Source of the DNA: JAPUIN01 sp041580375
GTDB taxonomy: Bacteria > Acidobacteriota > Polarisedimenticolia > Gp22-AA2
NCBI GenBank assembly: GCA_041580375.1
Contig: JBFGDZ010000008.1
Coordinates: forward strand, 1-41,057
Direction of reading: 5' to 3'
DNA length: 41,057 nt
A program made the translations under genes and the position numbers. Below, piece by piece: positions 23,746-30,783 of the stretch. The first letter of the stretch is position 1, and the number at the start of each line of letters is the position of its first letter. The notes below the pieces were generated by a model. That model ran no database searches and had not been told where the DNA came from. It saw only the letters and a list, made by a program, of their open reading frames with translations.

Positions 23746-24492
23746 ATGACGACCCGCACGGCACTGGTCACGGGAGGGACGCGCGGCATCGGCAGGGCGA
23801 TCGCCCTGCGCCTCGCGCAGGACGGGTACACGCTCGCCGTCAACCACGTCGGCGACGCGGCCGCGGCGGAGCGCACGATCGAGGAACTCCGCGCGATCAG
23901 CCCGGAGAGCTTCGCCGTGCGCGCGGACCTGACCTCCGCCCGCGAGTGCGCGCGGCTCGTCGAGGTCGCGCTCGAGCGGCTGAACCACCTCGACGCGCTC
24001 GTCAACAACGTCGGCCCCTGGCTGAGGCGCCCTCTCGCGGAGACGACGGACGACGACTGGCGCCTCATGATCGACGGCAATCTCTCCAGCGCGTTCTGGT
24101 GCTCGCGGGCCGTCCTGGAGACGATGCGCGCACGGGGGGCCGGCGCGATCGTCAACATCGGCGCGCTGAGCGCGGAGGTGTCGCCCGGCATGCCGTTCGA
24201 GGCGCCGGCCTACTTCGCCGCGAAGAGCGCGCTGATGATGCTCACGCGCGCGATGGCGCGGTCCGAAGGGCCGCGCGGGGTGCGGGTCAACGCCGTCAGC
24301 CCGGGGTTCGTGCAGACCGACAACTACACCGCCTGGGATCCGGAGGAGCGCTCGCGCTTCGCCGAGGCCATCCCTCTGCGGCGCTTCGGGCGCCCGGAGG
24401 AGGTCGCCGAGGCGGTCTCGTTCCTGATCTCGGAGCGGGCGTCCTACATCTCCGGCACGGTGCTGCACGTCCACGGTGGGCTATGGGTGTAG
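23746..24492 (+). CDS. short-chain dehydrogenase/reductase in the H4MPT operon
   Basis: 248 residues, a classical SDR. NAD(P)-binding glycine motif TGGTRGIG (about 8-15, with an Arg that favours NADPH), NNVG (about 86), catalytic Ser in NIGALS and YFAAK (Tyr and Lys, about 155-159), and a C-terminal GTVLHVHGG. By family it could be a FabG-like reductase. But it lies inside an H4MPT biosynthesis operon, overlapping the DHPS-like gene by 10 nt, and SDRs such as FolM/PTR1 reduce dihydropterins. I infer it may be a dihydromethanopterin reductase, since no DmrA-like gene is seen. Starts at ATG 23746; ribosome binding site weak. Confidence 0.85.
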   Translation: MTTRTALVTGGTRGIGRAIALRLAQDGYTLAVNHVGDAAAAERTIEELRAISPESFAVRADLTSARECARLVEVALERLNHLDALVNNVGPWLRRPLAETTDDDWRLMIDGNLSSAFWCSRAVLETMRARGAGAIVNIGALSAEVSPGMPFEAPAYFAAKSALMMLTRAMARSEGPRGVRVNAVSPGFVQTDNYTAWDPEERSRFAEAIPLRRFGRPEEVAEAVSFLISERASYISGTVLHVHGGLWV

Positions 24493-25892
24493 AGGCGGCC
24501 GCGGCCGGCCGCGCGCCCCGGACGTTCGTCACCGGACAGCTGGCGAGGGAGGCGCTGCAACGCATCCTCGCCGAGCTGAAGCCGGATTTCCCATGGCGGA
24601 TCGAGACGCTGCGCATCAAGGTCGCCGCGCTCATGACCACCGACTATCTGAAGACGACGCTGTCGAGGCCCGACGGCGGCATGGTCTATCTGCCCGGGCT
24701 CTGCCAGGCCGATCCCGCCGCGCTGGGCGAGACGTTCGGCGTGCCGTTCGAGAAGGGGCCGAAGGACCTGCGCGATCTGCCCGAGTTCTTCGGCGGCTCT
24801 CCGGTGCACTACGACCCCGACGGCGAGCACGCGCTCACGATCCTCGCCGAGATCAACGACGTGCACGCGCTGAACGACGAGGCCATCCTGACGGCCGCCG
24901 GGCGCTACCGTCTCGCCGGGGCGGACGTCATCGATCTCGGATGCTCTCCGGAGCACCCAGTGAAAGACCTGGGCCGCATCGTGAGGCTGCTCAGGGATCG
25001 GGGCTACCGGGTCAGCATCGACACGTTCAACGAGAACGAGGCGCTCTCGGGGGACGAGGCGGGTGCGGAGTTCCTCCTCAGCCTCGACTCGCGGAACATG
25101 CACCTGGCGGGGCGCCTGCGCGCCGTCCCGGTGGTGATTCCGGATCACGGTGAGGGGGTGCCCTCCCTGATCCGCAACGTCCGCGAGGCCCGGGATCGCG
25201 GAGTCGCGGGCCCGATCGCCGACGCGGTGCTCGATCCGATCCACTTCGGCTTCGCCGAATCGATCCGCCGGTTCTGCGAGGCCCGCCGCGCGCTGCCGGA
25301 CTGCGCGTTCCTCATGGGCGTGGGGAACCTGACGGAGCTGACGTCCGCGGACGCGACGGGCGTGAACGCGCTGCTGCTCGGCATCATGAGTGAGCTCGAC
25401 ATCGGCTTCGCGCTGACGACGGAGGTAGCGCCGTGGGCGCTGGGGAGCGTGCTTGAGCTCGATTGCGGACGCCGGATGATGTATCACGCCCGGGGGCGCG
25501 GGCAGCTGCCGAAGGGATTCGACGGGCGCCTGGTGACGACGCGCGACGTCCGCCTCACACGCCCGACCGAGGGCGAGCTGCGCGCGCTCCAGGAGCGTGT
25601 GACGGACCGGAACTTCCGCATCGAGACCGATGGAGATGCCATCTTCGTATTCAACTCCGAGCGGTTCGAGAAGGACGACAACATCCGCGATCTGTTCCCC
25701 CGGCTCGGCGTAGACGACCCCGGCCACGCCTTCTACCTCGGCAGGGAGCTGATGAAGGCGGACATCGCCCGGCGTCTGGGCAAGAAGTACATCCAGGGCG
25801 AGCCGCTGCACTGGGGCTATCTGACCTACACGGAGCCGGAGGCCTCGGCCGGTGCGCCGCGCCGTCGATCCGGGACGAGGAGACGGCGGTGA
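24483..25892 (+). CDS. dihydropteroate-synthase-related protein (DUF6513 + DHPS-like)
   Basis: 469 residues from ATG 24483. The N-terminal domain (about 14-110, FVTGQLAREALQRILAELKP and VYLPGLCQADP) matches the DUF6513-type region of archaeal and methylotroph proteins. The following barrel has DHPS-like features: LTILAEINDVHAL (about 119-131), GADVIDLGCSPEH (about 147-159) and RVSIDTFNENEA (about 176-187). The classic bacterial FolP signature is not fully kept. Known relatives are annotated as dihydropteroate synthase-related and found with H4MPT genes. The likely job is joining the hydroxymethyl-dihydropterin diphosphate to beta-RFAP, the product of the mptG-like gene in this operon (inference). 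GTGA overlap with the folB-like gene. Confidence 0.85.
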   Translation: MGVEAAAAGRAPRTFVTGQLAREALQRILAELKPDFPWRIETLRIKVAALMTTDYLKTTLSRPDGGMVYLPGLCQADPAALGETFGVPFEKGPKDLRDLPEFFGGSPVHYDPDGEHALTILAEINDVHALNDEAILTAAGRYRLAGADVIDLGCSPEHPVKDLGRIVRLLRDRGYRVSIDTFNENEALSGDEAGAEFLLSLDSRNMHLAGRLRAVPVVIPDHGEGVPSLIRNVREARDRGVAGPIADAVLDPIHFGFAESIRRFCEARRALPDCAFLMGVGNLTELTSADATGVNALLLGIMSELDIGFALTTEVAPWALGSVLELDCGRRMMYHARGRGQLPKGFDGRLVTTRDVRLTRPTEGELRALQERVTDRNFRIETDGDAIFVFNSERFEKDDNIRDLFPRLGVDDPGHAFYLGRELMKADIARRLGKKYIQGEPLHWGYLTYTEPEASAGAPRRRSGTRRRR

Positions 25893-26254
25893 GGGAACGC
25901 CCGGATCGGCTGTCGCTGCACGACGTCCGGTGCCTCTGCCACATCGGCGTGACGGAGGAGGAGCGGCGCGATCGCCAGACGCTGGCGGTGGATCTCGATT
26001 TGTACGCGGATCTCGAGCGCGCCGCGCGGACGGGCGATCTGTCCGCCACGGTCGACTACCGGAGCGTCTGCGAGGCGATCCGCGAGAGGCTTCAGAGCGG
26101 CTCCTTCCGGCTGATCGAGGCGGCGGCGAAGAGCGTGCTGGACGTCGTGATGGAGCGGTTTCCCGTCAGCCGGGCCGTGGTGCGCGTGCGGAAGTTCGTC
26201 CTGCCGGGCGTCGGCGACGTCGAGGTCCGGATGGAAAGGCGGCGCGATGAGTGA
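25889..26254 (+). CDS. FolB-like dihydroneopterin aldolase
   Basis: 121 residues from a GTG overlapping the previous stop, the usual FolB size (T-fold). Motifs: LHDVRCLCHIGVTEEERRD (N-terminal, with the substrate-binding Glu region), ATVDYRSVCEAI (about 51-62), FRLIEAAAKSVL (about 73-84) and VRVRKFVLPGVGDVEV near the end, with the likely catalytic Lys. FolB converts dihydroneopterin to 6-hydroxymethyl-dihydropterin for folate. Inside this operon it probably supplies the pterin for H4MPT. Archaea use an unrelated aldolase (MptD), so this bacterial type marks a hybrid route. It overlaps DUF447 by 8 nt. Confidence 0.87.
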   Translation: MRERPDRLSLHDVRCLCHIGVTEEERRDRQTLAVDLDLYADLERAARTGDLSATVDYRSVCEAIRERLQSGSFRLIEAAAKSVLDVVMERFPVSRAVVRVRKFVLPGVGDVEVRMERRRDE

Positions 26255-26819
26255 CGGCCGGTCCATCCTGGAGACGATCGTCTCGACGACCGGCGAGGAC
26301 GGCCGGCCCAACTTCGCGCCGATGGGGATCACCCTGACGCACGACCGGGTCACGCTCCGCCCCTTCCGGGACGCGCGTACCCACACGAATCTGATGCATC
26401 TCGGCGAGGGAGTCGTGAACATCACCGACGACGCCGCCCTGTTCGCGCGATGCGCCCTCGAAGACGAGGTCCCACCCCACAGGCCGGCGCGGGAGGTGCG
26501 CGGATTCGTCCTGGCCGACGTCTGCTCCTGGAGGGAGTTCGTCATCGAGTCGTCCGATCTGTCCGGGGAGCGGAGCCGGTTCGACGGACGCGTCGTGTTC
26601 GCGGGACGGGGCCGGGAGTTCGCCGGTTTCAACCGCGCGCGCCACGCCGTCATCGAGGCGACGATCCTGGCGACGCGGGTTTTTCTGCTCGGCCGGGAGC
26701 CGGTCCTCCGCGAGGTGGAGCGGCTCCGCCCCCTCGTCGACAAGACCGGCGGGGAAGCGGAACGATCGGCGTTCGATTTTCTGATCGCGAAGATCCGGAG
26801 CGAGCGTGATGCGGATTGA
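26247..26819 (+). CDS. DUF447 family protein (flavin-reductase-like split barrel)
   Basis: 190 residues of DUF447, a family shared by methanogens and H4MPT-using bacteria. The N-terminal half (about 5-110) looks like an FMN-binding split barrel: ILETIVSTTGEDGRPNFAPMGI, VTLRPFRDARTHTNL and GVVNITDDAALFA. The C-terminal half (about 115-185) is helical, with FNRARHAVIEATILATRV. No biochemical role is established; a flavin-dependent or ligand-binding role in cofactor synthesis is inferred from context. Overlaps both neighbours (8 nt with folB, 11 nt with the mptG-like gene). Confidence 0.85.
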   Translation: MSDGRSILETIVSTTGEDGRPNFAPMGITLTHDRVTLRPFRDARTHTNLMHLGEGVVNITDDAALFARCALEDEVPPHRPAREVRGFVLADVCSWREFVIESSDLSGERSRFDGRVVFAGRGREFAGFNRARHAVIEATILATRVFLLGREPVLREVERLRPLVDKTGGEAERSAFDFLIAKIRSERDAD

Positions 26820-27753
26820 GGTTCGGGCGCACGCCCGCCTGCATTTCGGTTTCCTGGACGTGACCGGAGAGCGGGGACGCCGCTTCGCCGGGATCGGCCT
26901 GACGCTGGAGAGCCCGCGCACGGTCCTGGAGATCGAGCCGGCGGACCGGCTCATCGTGGAGGGTGAGCATGCGGAGCGCTTCGTCCGTCTCGCCTCCATG
27001 CATCAGGAGGCCAGCGGACGGGCCCCGAAGGCCCGCATCCGCGTCCTCGAGGCGATCCCGGATCACGTGGGCCTCGGGTCGGGCACGCAGGCGGCGCTCG
27101 CCGTGGGGACCGGGCTGGATCGGCTGCAGGGCGTGACGCGTCCGCCGGAGGAGCTGTGCGGGCTGATGGGCCGCGGCGGTCGATCGGGCATCGGATTCCA
27201 CGCCTTCCGGAGCGGCGGCCTCCTCGTCGAGGCGGGACACCGCCCGGATCGCGACACCGCCGAGCCGGCCCCCCTGCTGCTGCGCCACGCCTTCCCGCGC
27301 GAATGGCGCATCGTCCTCGCCGTCCCGACGACCGGGCGGCGTATCTCCGGCTCCCGCGAGGAGCACGCGTTCGCGCGCCTCAGGCCCGAGGCGATCCGTG
27401 ACGTGGATGCCGTGGCGGGGATCGTTCTGCTGAAGATGCTGCCGGCGCTCGTCGAGCGCGATCTGCGCGCCTTCGGCGCGGCGCTGACCGAGATGCAGGA
27501 TCGCGTGGGCGCCTGGTTCTCCTCCGTGCAGGAAGGGCCCTACCACCCCGACAGCGCCCGGCTGGTCAGGGCGCTGAGGCAGGAGGGGGCGACCGGTGTC
27601 GGTCAGAGCTCCTGGGGTCCGACGCTGTACGCGCTCGCCGCGGGCGAACGGGAGGCCGGAGAGATCCGCGATCTCATCCGGCGGCTCGACGCGCGGGCCG
27701 AGGTCACGATCGTGCGCGCCCGGAACCGCGGCGCCGAGATCGCGACGGCCTGA
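26809..27753 (+). CDS. beta-ribofuranosylaminobenzene 5'-phosphate synthase
   Basis: First committed enzyme of H4MPT synthesis: joins p-aminobenzoate-type precursor and PRPP with loss of CO2 and diphosphate. 314 residues, GHMP-kinase-like fold. Motifs: VRAHARLHFGFLDVTGERGRRFAGIGLTLE at the N-terminus (given here only as a description, about 4-33), DHVGLGSGTQAALAVGTG (about 85-102, the GHMP glycine loop), GRGGRSGIGFHAFRSGGLLVEAG (about 123-145) and GVGQSSWGPTLYAL (about 263-276). The ATG at 26809 has GGAG 8 nt upstream; a GTG one codon earlier is possible. Last gene of the fae operon. Its end runs 50 bp into the convergent citG-like gene. Equivalent to archaeal mptG. Confidence 0.92.
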   Translation: MRIEVRAHARLHFGFLDVTGERGRRFAGIGLTLESPRTVLEIEPADRLIVEGEHAERFVRLASMHQEASGRAPKARIRVLEAIPDHVGLGSGTQAALAVGTGLDRLQGVTRPPEELCGLMGRGGRSGIGFHAFRSGGLLVEAGHRPDRDTAEPAPLLLRHAFPREWRIVLAVPTTGRRISGSREEHAFARLRPEAIRDVDAVAGIVLLKMLPALVERDLRAFGAALTEMQDRVGAWFSSVQEGPYHPDSARLVRALRQEGATGVGQSSWGPTLYALAAGEREAGEIRDLIRRLDARAEVTIVRARNRGAEIATA

Positions 27754-28660
27754 TCGGTGCATCGCGCGGCGGGCCCGTCTCGAGGAACCACACGAAGAGC
27801 GCCGTCGCGACGAGATCGGCCGTGGCCCCCGGATTGAGGGGCGGGCGCGCGCTCCGAAGCCGGCGATCGAAGCGGGCGAGGCGGCGGCGTCCCTCGGCGG
27901 ATGCCGGGCCTCCCGCCTCCAGGACGGAGGCCGCGCCGCGGGACACGCGCCGGGCCGCGTCGTCCCCGCGCTTGCGGGCGATGAGCGTGTCGGGCCGGCA
28001 CGCCAGCAGGGCGAGGAAGGTCTCCGCCACCGCGAAGGGGAGCGGCAGGTGGCGCTCCCGCGCGCGGAGCAGCAGGGGCAGGGCGATCTCGAACACGGTG
28101 GCGAATCCCGTGTCGTACTCGCGTGCGATGGCGTCGCGTTCCGCGGCGAGCGCCATGCATTCGAGGAGCGTCCCGGTCGGGGCGCGCATCACGTCCTGCT
28201 CGTCGACGCGCCCCAGCCCTCCCGGCTCGGCGATGCGGATGGCGCGATAGGCGTCTCTCGCGTCCTGCCGGTTCAGGTTCTCCAGAACGCGGCGCAGCCG
28301 TTCCCGCAGGGAGCCCCGGCCGGGCAGCGCGGCGGCCCGCGCGAGGGGCGCCATCAGGAGAACCATCCCGAGATTCGTGTTGGTCCGCACGAGGCGCCGT
28401 GTCTCGCGGACGCCGTCCAGAATCAGCCGGCCGACGCGGCGACGGCGCGCCTCCCGCAGCGCGCGGCCGATCGCCAGCGCGCTGAGGACCAGGTCGCGAT
28501 AGGTCAGGCCGGGAAGATCGCGCCCGCGGCTGACGTTGCCCGGCTTGGGCGCCATCACCTCGAGGAGGCAGGCACACTGCGCCGCCGCGGCGATCAGCTC
28601 CGGAGCGCGCCCGCGCGCCGCCCGCGCCCGGGACGCCTCACGGGGTCGCCGGCGCCCCAT
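27704..28660 (-). CDS. triphosphoribosyl-dephospho-CoA synthase-like (CitG-like) protein
   Basis: 318 residues similar to the CitG/MdcB family (COG1767), all-helical enzymes that transfer a ribosyl unit from ATP to dephospho-CoA. Visible: AAAQCACLLEVMAPKPGNVSRG near the N-terminus (KPGNV is the family signature, about 38-42), RTNTNLGMVLLMAPLA (about 92-107), REYDTGFATVFE and LNPGATADLVATALFVWFLE (about 276-295). No citrate or malonate lyase genes are nearby. The same family sits beside mch in methylotrophs, so it likely acts in H4MPT or methylofuran synthesis. It overlaps the rimK-like gene by 23 nt; the stop lies within the antisense of the mptG-like gene. Confidence 0.83.
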   Translation of the reverse strand: MGRRRPREASRARAARGRAPELIAAAAQCACLLEVMAPKPGNVSRGRDLPGLTYRDLVLSALAIGRALREARRRRVGRLILDGVRETRRLVRTNTNLGMVLLMAPLARAAALPGRGSLRERLRRVLENLNRQDARDAYRAIRIAEPGGLGRVDEQDVMRAPTGTLLECMALAAERDAIAREYDTGFATVFEIALPLLLRARERHLPLPFAVAETFLALLACRPDTLIARKRGDDAARRVSRGAASVLEAGGPASAEGRRRLARFDRRLRSARPPLNPGATADLVATALFVWFLETGPPRDAPIRPSRSRRRGSGRARS

Positions 28661-29588
28661 GACGTTCCTCGATCCGCGCCGTCACCCGGGCGGCGATCGC
28701 GCGGGCCAGATCACGGCCGGTCGAGCGCTGAAGGGCGGCCCAGCCCGGGATCCCGTTCACCTCGATGACCAGCAGCCGTCCGTCCGGATCGCGCACCAGG
28801 TCCACCCCGGCGTAGTCGGCCCCCACGGCGCGGCAGGCGCGCAGGGCCAGATCCCGCTCCTCGGGATCGGGGTCGTGAGGCTCCGCCACGGCGCCGGCCG
28901 CGACGTTCGTCTTCCATCCGTCCCCCACGCGCCGCGCCGCCGCGACCACCTCGTCCCCGACGACGAACAGGCGGAGATCGAAATGGCCGTGCGGGACGAA
29001 CTCCTGCAGGTAATAGACCGACCGCGCCAGATCGAGGGCCCGGAAGGTCCTGTAGGCCAGGTCCTCGTCCGACACCCGGACGATCCCCCGCCCTCCGGAG
29101 CCCAGAAGCGGCTTGACGACGACGTCGCGCATCTCGCGAAACCCGTCCATCGCGGCCTCGAACCCCTCGGCGGCGACGGTGCGCGGGGTCGGGATCCCCT
29201 CGCGCATCAGCAGGTGCGAGCACCAGTGCTTGTCGATGGTGCGCTCCAGCGCGCGGGGCGCGTTCACCACCGGGACGCCGGACTCGGAGAGGATGTGCAG
29301 GCAATCGACGCGGAAGACGATCTGATCGACCGAACCGGGAGGGATGATCCGCACGACGAGCGCATCGAGCGCTCCGAGGTCCCGATAGAGCCGCTCGCGG
29401 CCCGCCGCCGCGCGCGCGCCGCGCGAGGGAGGATGCTCCGACGCGGAGAGCGCGGCCGCGCCGTTCACGCGCCCGACGAGACGGGCCGGGTCGAGTCGGA
29501 CGGTGTCGAATCCCAGCCGCGTGAAGGCCCCGGCGAGGACGCGCAGGTGCCAGCCGTCTCCGGACGCCAGCAGGCCGATGCGGGCCAC
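28638..29588 (-). CDS. RimK-like ATP-grasp ligase of the H4MPT cluster
   Basis: 316 residues from a GTG with GAGG about 6 nt upstream, 8 bp after mch. A RimK-type ATP-grasp ligase (alpha-L-glutamate ligase group, which includes MptN and CofF of archaea). Motifs: ERTIDKHWCSHLLMREGIPTPRT (about 124-146 region), VVVKPLLGSGGRGIVRVSD (about 161-179), YYLQEFVPHGHFDLRLFVVGDEV (about 196-218) and LLVIEVNGIPGWAALQ (about 278-293, Mg-binding Glu and Asn). Enzymes of this group add glutamate to an existing chain. The mch-rimK-citG order recalls the methylotroph mch-orf5-orf7 block. Likely target: a glutamyl tail on methylofuran or the pterin (inference). Confidence 0.83.
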   Translation of the reverse strand: MARIGLLASGDGWHLRVLAGAFTRLGFDTVRLDPARLVGRVNGAAALSASEHPPSRGARAAAGRERLYRDLGALDALVVRIIPPGSVDQIVFRVDCLHILSESGVPVVNAPRALERTIDKHWCSHLLMREGIPTPRTVAAEGFEAAMDGFREMRDVVVKPLLGSGGRGIVRVSDEDLAYRTFRALDLARSVYYLQEFVPHGHFDLRLFVVGDEVVAAARRVGDGWKTNVAAGAVAEPHDPDPEERDLALRACRAVGADYAGVDLVRDPDGRLLVIEVNGIPGWAALQRSTGRDLARAIAARVTARIEERHGAPATP

Positions 29589-29596
29589 GCGCCGCC

Positions 29597-30583
29597 TCAG
29601 GAACGACCGGCGATGCCGAAGGAGCGCATCAGCATCCCCTCGTCCGGAGCGCCGGCGCTGAAGGTCCGGCCCGTCGAGGCGTTGATGAAGGTCACCCGCG
29701 CGGGACTGAACAGCAGCGGATCGATGGAATAGAAGTCGCCGTGCTCGCGCATCAGCTCGTGGAACAGGCGCCCGTGCTCGCGCGAGGCCGACGAGGGGAC
29801 GCGCTCGAGGATCGATTCGATGTCGGCGTCCCGGGCGCGGACCCAGAGCGAGACGACGCCCCCGTAGAGCATCGCGTCGTTGGTGCGGCCGATCGCGGTC
29901 AGGGTGTCGGGCGAGCCGGGGGCGATCGGGCAGACGCCGGCGCCCGCGACGATGGCGTCCAGGTTGAATCCGATCTCCATCAGCTTGTGCAGGGCGGTCT
30001 CGACGCTGCGCGCCGCGATCTGCGTCGATCCGGCGAGGCTGCCGGTGGCGGCGGCGATCACCGTGAGCTCCGAGGGAGGCACGCCGCACTTCCCGGCGAT
30101 CATCGCGGCCGCCTCGGAGGGCGGATGCTCCGCAGCCTCCAGCAGGATCACCGTCCGTCCAGCCCGGGCGCGCAGCCCGAAGCGCTCGAACAGCGGCTCG
30201 ACAGCCGCGATCGCGCGCGCCGGTCCCGAACCCATGGCGAAGAACGGGCCCGTCTTGATCTGCCACCCGGCGTACTGCGATGCCAGGCACGCGACGAGCG
30301 GGCGGTCGACCGTCACGGCCGCCTCCGGGAGCACGGCGGGGCCCAGGGACCGCGTGCCGATCCCGACCCGGCCGAGGCCGCCCAGGCAGGCCTCCGCGAA
30401 CAGACGGCCGGCGCCGTGCGAGCCGGGGGCGCGCACGCCGGCGTCTATGTAGCGGGCGCCGCAGGCGAGCGTCGTCACCGCCAGTCCGAGGTCGTCCACC
30501 CGCGCCGCCATGGAGTCGGCGATGCGCACGGCGTTCGGATTGATCTGGTCCAGACCCGCCCGCGCGGGTGCGCTCGCGGCCAT
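29597..30583 (-). CDS. mch: methenyltetrahydromethanopterin cyclohydrolase
   Basis: Hydrolyses methenyl-H4MPT to formyl-H4MPT, the step after MtdB. 328 residues, normal length. Motifs: QINPNAVRIADSMAARVDDLGL (about 13-34), VTTLACGARYIDAGVRAPGS (about 36-55), LASQYAGWQIKTGPFFAMGSGPARA (about 99-123) and INASTGRTFSAGAPDE near the C-terminus. These are diagnostic for Mch, which occurs only with H4MPT-type pathways. First gene of a minus-strand unit (mch, rimK-like, citG-like). A divergent region of 200 bp separates it from a chemoreceptor gene. Confidence 0.96.
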   Translation of the reverse strand: MAASAPARAGLDQINPNAVRIADSMAARVDDLGLAVTTLACGARYIDAGVRAPGSHGAGRLFAEACLGGLGRVGIGTRSLGPAVLPEAAVTVDRPLVACLASQYAGWQIKTGPFFAMGSGPARAIAAVEPLFERFGLRARAGRTVILLEAAEHPPSEAAAMIAGKCGVPPSELTVIAAATGSLAGSTQIAARSVETALHKLMEIGFNLDAIVAGAGVCPIAPGSPDTLTAIGRTNDAMLYGGVVSLWVRARDADIESILERVPSSASREHGRLFHELMREHGDFYSIDPLLFSPARVTFINASTGRTFSAGAPDEGMLMRSFGIAGRS

Positions 30584-30618
30584 CCTCGGTCCTCGCTTCC
30601 GGATCGTCGGCAGTCGGC

Positions 30619-30647
30619 TTGTATCACCCCGGGGCGCGGCGGGTCAA
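30619..30647 (-). promoter_or_regulatory. predicted promoter of the mch unit
   Basis: On the minus strand: -35 TTGACC (30647-30642), followed by an AT-rich -10 region GATACAAG (GATACA at 16 bp spacing, or TACAAG at 18 bp). Predicted leader about 30 nt to the mch ATG at 30583. Confidence 0.5.
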
Positions 30648-30677
30648 CGCGGCGGGCGGGGGCGGCCGGCGGGCGGA

Positions 30678-30707
30678 TTGCCGGTTCCGTCGGCGCGAAC
30701 CTATATT
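30678..30707 (+). promoter_or_regulatory. predicted promoter of the chemoreceptor gene
   Basis: -35 TTGCCG (30678-30683), 18 bp spacer, -10 TATATT (30702-30707). Predicted leader about 70 nt to the ATG at 30784. Divergent from, and about 30 bp away from, the mch promoter. Confidence 0.5.
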
Positions 30708-30783
30708 CAGTCCCCATGCCGTGATCACGCCGCGGGGGACGGATCGGTCCGTCCCCGCGGCCGCACGGGGGAGTCCACACACG

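Noticed and set aside
27704..28660. Assigning citrate or malonate lyase prosthetic-group synthesis to the CitG-like gene
   Set aside because: No lyase subunit or holo-ACP transferase genes are present, and the gene is translationally linked to a RimK-like gene and mch.
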